Below, one piece after another: positions 30,676 through 35,159 of a DNA stretch of 35,159 bases; the stretch's first letter is position 1, and the number at the start of each line of letters is the position of its first letter. The stretch is from Geobacteraceae bacterium GWC2_53_11 (lineage in GTDB: Bacteria; Desulfobacterota; Desulfuromonadia; Geobacterales; Pseudopelobacteraceae): the NCBI GenBank assembly GCA_001802645.1, contig MGZJ01000091.1, forward strand, positions 1 through 35,159, written 5' to 3'. The translations under genes and the position numbers were made by a program. The notes under the pieces were generated by a model. The model had not been told where the DNA came from. It saw only the letters and a program-made list of their open reading frames with translations, and ran no database searches.

Positions 30676-32313
30676 ATGCAGATTAAGACGAAAATAGTGG
30701 TTGGCGTCGGCTTCATGTCTATCCTGATGATTGTTATCGGAGCAATCGGTTTGATCGGCTTTGCCGAAGGCAACAAGGCGCTGGAGCATGTCTATGAAGT
30801 CAACATGAAGAACAGCGGTCTGTTGAACAAGATCAACGGACTGATGCGCGCCAATCGCATCCAGTTGCTCCTTTCCCTGCAGCATGATCCGAAAAGCGAA
30901 TTCAGTGCGTTGCATGAGCACCCTACCACCATGCATACCGATCTGGCTAAAAAGTACACTGAAGAAAGCGATGCCGCCTGGAAAGAGTACAGTGCAACCG
31001 TAACTTCCAAGGAGGGGCGTGAGCTGGCCGACGCCTTTCAGAAGGATCGCCTGAAATATGAAAAGGAAGGGCTTGAAGCGGCGAGCAAGGCGGTACTGGC
31101 GGAAAATTACCATGAGACCTATCGCATCACGTTCGACGTTATCAATCCGTCTATTCAGACGGCCAACAAATCACTGGATGCCCTGTCACAGTACGAGCTG
31201 ACACTGGCAAAGAGAGCCCACGAAACAGCAATATCACGCGCAACCTTATTCCGTTATATCATCCTGATTGCCATTGTGCTGGCCGTCGCGATCGGCGGCA
31301 GTATCGGCCTGATGATTGCCCGCTCCATCGGCGTTTCGGTGACGCAGCTCAAGGATACCGCCGCCGAGCTGGCGGCAGGTAATCTGACACGGCGCTCCAA
31401 CGTAGCGAGCCGTGACGAATTGGGAGAAATCAGTACCTGCTTCAACCAGGTGGCCGACACTCTGTACGGCGTCGTCAACCAGGTGCGCAGCAGCGCGAAC
31501 AATGTTTCCGGCGCCGCAGTGGAATTGCGGGCCAATGCCGAACAGATCGCCCTCGGTTCGGAGCACGTGGCCGCAGAAGCTGCCACTGTTGCTACCGCCG
31601 GTGAAGAAATGGCCGCCACCTCCAACGATATTGCCAACAACTGCTCGCTGGCGGTAGACAGCGCCAATCAAGCATCACAGACCGCCAACAGCGGCGCCGC
31701 CATCATCCAGCAGACTGTGGCCGGGATGGCGCGTATTGCCGTCAAAGTCCAGGATTCGGCCCGCACCGTGGAAACGCTGGGGGAAAAATCGGAACAGATC
31801 GGCGCAATCATCGGCACCATCGAGGATATCGCCGACCAGACCAATCTGCTGGCACTGAATGCCGCCATCGAGGCTGCCCGGGCCGGGGAACAGGGTCGCG
31901 GTTTTGCCGTAGTTGCTGATGAAGTCCGGGCTCTGGCCGAGCGTACCACCCGCGCCACCCGCGAAATCGGCGACATGATCAAGTCGATTCAGTCGGAAAC
32001 CCGCGTGGCGGTTGCCGCCATGGCCGAAGGGGTTGGTGAAGTGGAAAAGGGAACCGCCGATGCTGCCCGTTCGGGCGAAGCGCTGAACGAGATCCTTACC
32101 CAGGTGAACGACGTGACCGGACAGATCAACCAGATCGCCACGGCTGCGGAAGAACAGACCGCCACCACCAACGAGATCAGCAACAACATGCAGCGTATTA
32201 CCGATGTGGTGCAGGAAACTGCCGGAAGCTCCCAGCAGACCGCCCAGGCTGCAGGGCGCCTTTCGATCCTTGCCCAGGAACTGCAGCAGATTGTTGACCG
32301 GTTCCGGCTCTGA
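30676..32313 (+). CDS. Methyl-accepting chemotaxis protein
   Basis: A 545-residue chemoreceptor. TM1 (about 8-30) and TM2 (about 193-215) bracket a helical periplasmic four-helix-bundle ligand domain (4HB_MCP type, about 31-192). A HAMP domain (about 216-268) and the cytoplasmic signalling domain follow. The signalling tip is intact ([20 protein letters not shown] and [18 protein letters not shown]). There is no CheR-docking pentapeptide at the C-terminus. TAGGAG supports the start. Since it follows the oxidoreductase operon, it may steer cells toward that operon's electron acceptor, but this is only positional evidence. Confidence 0.95.
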   Translation: MQIKTKIVVGVGFMSILMIVIGAIGLIGFAEGNKALEHVYEVNMKNSGLLNKINGLMRANRIQLLLSLQHDPKSEFSALHEHPTTMHTDLAKKYTEESDAAWKEYSATVTSKEGRELADAFQKDRLKYEKEGLEAASKAVLAENYHETYRITFDVINPSIQTANKSLDALSQYELTLAKRAHETAISRATLFRYIILIAIVLAVAIGGSIGLMIARSIGVSVTQLKDTAAELAAGNLTRRSNVASRDELGEISTCFNQVADTLYGVVNQVRSSANNVSGAAVELRANAEQIALGSEHVAAEAATVATAGEEMAATSNDIANNCSLAVDSANQASQTANSGAAIIQQTVAGMARIAVKVQDSARTVETLGEKSEQIGAIIGTIEDIADQTNLLALNAAIEAARAGEQGRGFAVVADEVRALAERTTRATREIGDMIKSIQSETRVAVAAMAEGVGEVEKGTADAARSGEALNEILTQVNDVTGQINQIATAAEEQTATTNEISNNMQRITDVVQETAGSSQQTAQAAGRLSILAQELQQIVDRFRL

Positions 32314-32360
32314 ATCCTGCCGAATGAAAAGTCTTTGGGGATTCCTGGAAAAAACATGTG

Positions 32361-32436
32361 CCACGGAGACACAGAGACACAGAGAAAACCTTCAAAATAA
32401 CTCTCTGATTTCCTCTGTGGCTCTGTGGCTCTGTGG
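32361..32436. repeat. Inverted repeat built from CCACAGAG-type octamers
   Basis: The left arm (32361-32384) is three octamers (CCACGGAG, ACACAGAG, ACACAGAG). The right arm (32413-32436) is three copies of CTCTGTGG, the reverse complement of CCACAGAG. The arms pair with three mismatches in 24 bases across a 28-base AT-rich loop. It fills the gap between the chemoreceptor stop and the 12-heme cytochrome, and stays in frame with that gene, which would mislead start-codon prediction. Confidence 0.9.
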
Positions 32437-32461
32437 CTTGCTTGCCGTTTGTAATTGTATC

Positions 32462-34303
32462 TTGAAGAGGGGCTGCCGGCCGGCACCCCTCTTTTTGCTT
32501 TTCCTGTTTGTCCTTGCCGGCTGCACGTCATCAGCACCGTCTTCAACCTGCATCTCCTGCCACGGCGGGCTGGAACACGCATCACCCACCCACGGGGATT
32601 GTGTCTCCTGCCATGGTGGCGATCCGCGGGCTGGCGACAAGGCCAAAAGCCACGCCGCCATGTACGATCCGACGAACCCCTCGTCGCCGGAAACCTGGGA
32701 GAAAGCGTGCGGCAGCTGTCACCGCTATCAGCTGGAGCGGGTGAAATCGACCATCATGCAGACCAACGCCGGCATGATCCGCAACATCCAGCTGACCTGG
32801 GACGGTGAGGACGGCAGACAATACGGCACGACCGGCGGCACGGTGTACGACCCAACCGGAAAGCCGCTGGAGACCCTGGCGGTGGCGGAGCTGGACAACC
32901 TGTCCGGCGAACTGTACCGCAAGTTTTGCTCCCGCTGCCACATCGGCACGGCCAACGGCGACTCCTACGCTGCAGCGCACGGCTCGGGGTGCGCTGCCTG
33001 CCATTTTCCCTGGAATGACACCGCTACCTATGAAGGGAAGGACACAACCATGAAGGGGAAGGCGGGGCATTCCGCCAGCCATGCCATGAATCCGTTGCCG
33101 GATACCCAGGTTTGCACACGCTGCCACAACCGGAGCGGTCGCATTGGTTTGTCCTACCAGGGGCTGTATGACGGCAACAACGGCCTGGTGCCGACCAGGG
33201 GAGGCGAAGCGGGGCCGGTCATGTCCAGCGGCGCGCGCAACCTGACCAGCATCACCCCCGACGTTCACTTTGCCGCCGGGATGGAGTGCATCGACTGCCA
33301 CACGTCGCGGGATGTCATGGGGGACGGCTATGCCTACCGGAATATGTACCTGCAGACCGAGGTAGCGTGCGAGGATTGCCACGGCAGCGCTACGGAGGTG
33401 CCGCGCTATCGCGAGATCACCCGCGAAAACGACGAGGCGCTACGGGAATCCAGATCATACAAAAAGCCGGTGCGGCACGGCATGCAGATGATCCAGACCT
33501 CGAAAGGGCGCTCCTACTCCAATGTCTTCTACCGGGACGGCGCGATCTGGCTGCAGGGGAAACGGAGCGGCAAGCTGCACCGGAGCAAGGTCATCACCGG
33601 CACGCCGGAGCATACCATTGCCGGACATGGCCGCCTGGAGTGCTATGCCTGTCATTCCCGCACCTCGGTGCAGTGCTATGGCTGCCACACCCGCTACGAC
33701 AAGGGGAAGACCGGGATGGATTTCATCAAGGATGAAGAGACTCCGGGGGCGTTCAGCGAAACGGAAGACTACCGCATGCTCTCACCATTTCCGCTGGCGC
33801 TCAACCAGCGGGGACGGATTTCGCCGGTGACCCCCGGCTGCCAGACCTTTGTCACCGTGGCGGAGGAGGACGGCTCCCTGTCAAAGGCGGAATACGTCTC
33901 GTCATTCAAGGGGAAGCAGCAGCTCCGCTTTGCCCCGTTCTATTCTCACAACACCGGCAGGACGGCGCTCAGCTGCACGGAGTGCCACGGCAACCCGGCC
34001 TATCTCGGCTTTGGGCAGCACGTCGTAGAGGGAAACAACATCAAGGGAACGCTGATCTGCGAGCGCTCGGACTCCAAGCCGCTCGACGGCTTTCTGACCA
34101 TGACCAACGGCCAAGTCAACGCCTTCTCCGCCATTACCCGCGAAAAGTCGCGGCCACTGAGCGGAGCCGAAGTGAAGCGGACCCTGGCGGTTAACTTATG
34201 TCTCCCCTGTCACGGCGTCGCCCGTGACCCCATTTATCGGAAAGGACTGAACTATCGTGCGTTGGATGATATTCGTCATCGCAAGCTTCTGTCTGATCGC
34301 TAG
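32462..34303 (+). CDS. 12-heme c-type cytochrome, probable lipoprotein
   Basis: A likely 613-residue outer-membrane or cell-surface cytochrome. The chosen start is TTG at 32462, since the resulting N-terminus (a basic KRGCR, then PLFLLFLFVLAGC) is a good lipoprotein signal with Cys 21 as lipid anchor. The open frame reaches further upstream through a repeat, but that part is not protein-like. It contains twelve CxxCH motifs (CISCH, CVSCH, CGSCH, CSRCH, CAACH, CTRCH, CIDCH, CEDCH, CYACH, CYGCH, CTECH, CLPCH). In heme number and lipid anchor it resembles the surface cytochromes of Geobacter outer-membrane conduits (OmcB or Ext type), though sequence identity is untested. No clear ribosome binding site was seen. 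A terminator-like hairpin overlaps the first codons. The next cytochrome gene starts inside its 3' end. Third-position GC looks higher than in the preceding genes. Confidence 0.85.
   Translation: MKRGCRPAPLFLLFLFVLAGCTSSAPSSTCISCHGGLEHASPTHGDCVSCHGGDPRAGDKAKSHAAMYDPTNPSSPETWEKACGSCHRYQLERVKSTIMQTNAGMIRNIQLTWDGEDGRQYGTTGGTVYDPTGKPLETLAVAELDNLSGELYRKFCSRCHIGTANGDSYAAAHGSGCAACHFPWNDTATYEGKDTTMKGKAGHSASHAMNPLPDTQVCTRCHNRSGRIGLSYQGLYDGNNGLVPTRGGEAGPVMSSGARNLTSITPDVHFAAGMECIDCHTSRDVMGDGYAYRNMYLQTEVACEDCHGSATEVPRYREITRENDEALRESRSYKKPVRHGMQMIQTSKGRSYSNVFYRDGAIWLQGKRSGKLHRSKVITGTPEHTIAGHGRLECYACHSRTSVQCYGCHTRYDKGKTGMDFIKDEETPGAFSETEDYRMLSPFPLALNQRGRISPVTPGCQTFVTVAEEDGSLSKAEYVSSFKGKQQLRFAPFYSHNTGRTALSCTECHGNPAYLGFGQHVVEGNNIKGTLICERSDSKPLDGFLTMTNGQVNAFSAITREKSRPLSGAEVKRTLAVNLCLPCHGVARDPIYRKGLNYRALDDIRHRKLLSDR
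32466..32496 (+). terminator. Terminator-like hairpin inside the start of the 12-heme gene
   Basis: AGAGGGG (32466-32472) pairs with CCCCTCT (32486-32492), enclosing the self-complementary TGCCGGCCGGCA, followed by TTTT, then GC and TTTT. It has the shape of a strong rho-independent terminator for the chemoreceptor transcript, yet overlaps the proposed signal-peptide codons of the cytochrome. It may therefore act as an attenuator. Confidence 0.75.
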
Positions 34304-35159
34304 CACGGCTGTTGCTGCGACTCATGCGGGGCTGGCCTGCAATTCGTGCCATCGCCAGGGGGGCGCTGCCAGCGATCCGGCCTCGCGGTCGAGCCGTGCC
34401 AACGGCTGTGCCGTCTGCCACCGTGGCCATGAGCGGATCTTCGACCACGCCATGGGGCAGCGCAGCGGCGAGCAGGAGTTTGTCCGGCGCAGCTATGGCC
34501 GCTTCGATTCGGGCTTCTGGGACAAAAACTGTAACTCCTGCCATTTGAAGGGGTGTCTCGACTGCCACGGCGAAGGTCTGGCAAAGCCGACGGTGGCGAC
34601 CTGCCAGCGCTGCCACAACGGCTACTACACCGGCTGGGATTATTCGGGGCGGGCGCCGCGGGAAGACAACATGCGCTACCAGCGCGGCATTGCCGTGAAC
34701 GGCGAGACGTTTTTGAAGATGCTTCCCGACGTCCACTACCGGGCCGGGATGACCTGCGGCGCCTGCCATTCCATGGCCAGTCTGGCGGTGGGGAAAAAAT
34801 CATCCAAAGGGTGCCGCGACTGCCACAAGCCGAGTCCCAAAATCCCGGAACACCGCATTGCCGCCCATCTGGAGCGGCTGGAATGCTACGCCTGCCATTC
34901 GGCCTGGGCGCCGCAGGAGTACGGCACCTTTTTCCTCCGTTTCCGCGACCAGGGGATGAAGGAGGATTTCGACCTGAAGCCGGGGCCGAGCGCGGAGTAC
35001 CTGCGCAGCGCCTACCTGAAAAAGCAGGATGCGCCGCCGCTCGGGCTCAACGCCGCAGGAAAGGTCAGCCCGGTCAGGCCGATGTTCATCGCCTATTACA
35101 CCGACATCATGCGCGCCCGCAACAACGGCCCGGAAAACACACTGCTGGCTGCCGAGTGG
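34257..35159 (+). CDS. Multiheme c-type cytochrome, 3' end outside the window
   Basis: Starts with GTG at 34257 behind AAAGGA, overlapping the previous gene by 47 bases; an ATG at 34266 is the alternative but is farther from the site. The 301 visible residues begin with a signal peptide (WMIFVIASFCLIASTAVAA). Eight CxxCH motifs follow: CNSCH, CAVCH, CNSCH, CLDCH, CQRCH, CGACH, CRDCH and CYACH. The frame is open to the window edge, so heme number and length are minimum values. The arrangement CYACHSAW near the end resembles CYACHSRT of the upstream 12-heme protein, suggesting related folds. It is probably a periplasmic partner of that lipoprotein in an electron conduit. Confidence 0.9.
   Translation, partial: MRWMIFVIASFCLIASTAVAATHAGLACNSCHRQGGAASDPASRSSRANGCAVCHRGHERIFDHAMGQRSGEQEFVRRSYGRFDSGFWDKNCNSCHLKGCLDCHGEGLAKPTVATCQRCHNGYYTGWDYSGRAPREDNMRYQRGIAVNGETFLKMLPDVHYRAGMTCGACHSMASLAVGKKSSKGCRDCHKPSPKIPEHRIAAHLERLECYACHSAWAPQEYGTFFLRFRDQGMKEDFDLKPGPSAEYLRSAYLKKQDAPPLGLNAAGKVSPVRPMFIAYYTDIMRARNNGPENTLLAAEW

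Noticed and set aside
32204-32461. Upstream extension of the 12-heme cytochrome frame
   Set aside because: It covers the chemoreceptor 3' end and the octamer repeat, has no ribosome site, and would bury the lipoprotein signal inside the protein.

Overview
The window looks like a chromosomal segment from a metal- or sulfur-respiring Desulfuromonadota bacterium of the Geobacter group. The basis is the density of c-type cytochromes (an octaheme, a 12-heme lipoprotein and a third with at least 8 hemes), a Geobacter-style DUF3373-type beta-barrel, a heme-tagged c-di-GMP enzyme, and many PAS histidine kinases. No species can be named from the sequence alone. No rRNA, tRNA, CRISPR array or transposase was seen.

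Layout. (1) Positions 1-7220, all on the minus strand: the start of an unidentified protein, a two-PAS histidine kinase, a ferritin-like protein, a small coiled-coil protein, a second PAS kinase, and a large CheB/CheR/PAS protein translationally linked to that second kinase. (2) A divergent promoter region (7221-7410) with a perfect palindrome and a direct repeat. (3) Positions 7411-12409, plus strand: PAS kinase, single-domain receiver, PilZ protein, then a membrane GGDEF/EAL protein with a periplasmic c-heme motif. This is a redox/c-di-GMP signalling block ending at a strong terminator. (4) Positions 12822-18499: a three-gene RND efflux system (TolC-like, adaptor, permease) behind a good sigma-70-type promoter. 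(5) Positions 18592-20231: a tightly overlapping redox cassette of a C_GCAxxG_C_C protein, a tiny membrane protein with an in-frame UGA that looks like selenocysteine, a DUF2892 membrane protein and an MBL-fold hydrolase. Two inverted copies of a GC-rich repeat bracket this cassette. (6) Positions 20429-24585: exported rhodanese, DUF3373-type porin, small exported protein with a C-terminal Cys, and a monoheme triple-rhodanese protein. (7) Positions 24771-30601: octaheme cytochrome of the tetrathionate-reductase type, a TAT-exported polysulfide/thiosulfate-reductase-like molybdoenzyme, an NrfD-type membrane subunit, a four-cluster ferredoxin subunit, and a second small exported protein ending in Cys. 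(8) Positions 30676-35159: a chemoreceptor and two multiheme cytochromes, the second running off the window.

How the genes may work together (inference): regions 5-7 look like a sulfur- or selenium/tellurium-oxyanion module. Rhodaneses and small Cys-tailed proteins would handle sulfane sulfur. The molybdoenzyme with its NrfD/FeS partners and the octaheme cytochrome would exchange electrons with the quinone pool. The porin and multiheme cytochromes would serve the outer membrane. The most striking single item is the probable UGA-decoded 53-residue membrane protein at 19019-19180. It has a SECIS-like hairpin at the right distance, and its reading frame continues past the UGA to a classical ATGA overlap with the next gene. 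Several families of intergenic repeats (GC-rich palindromes, heptamer tracts, an octamer inverted repeat) are spread through the window and in two places meet coding ends or starts.
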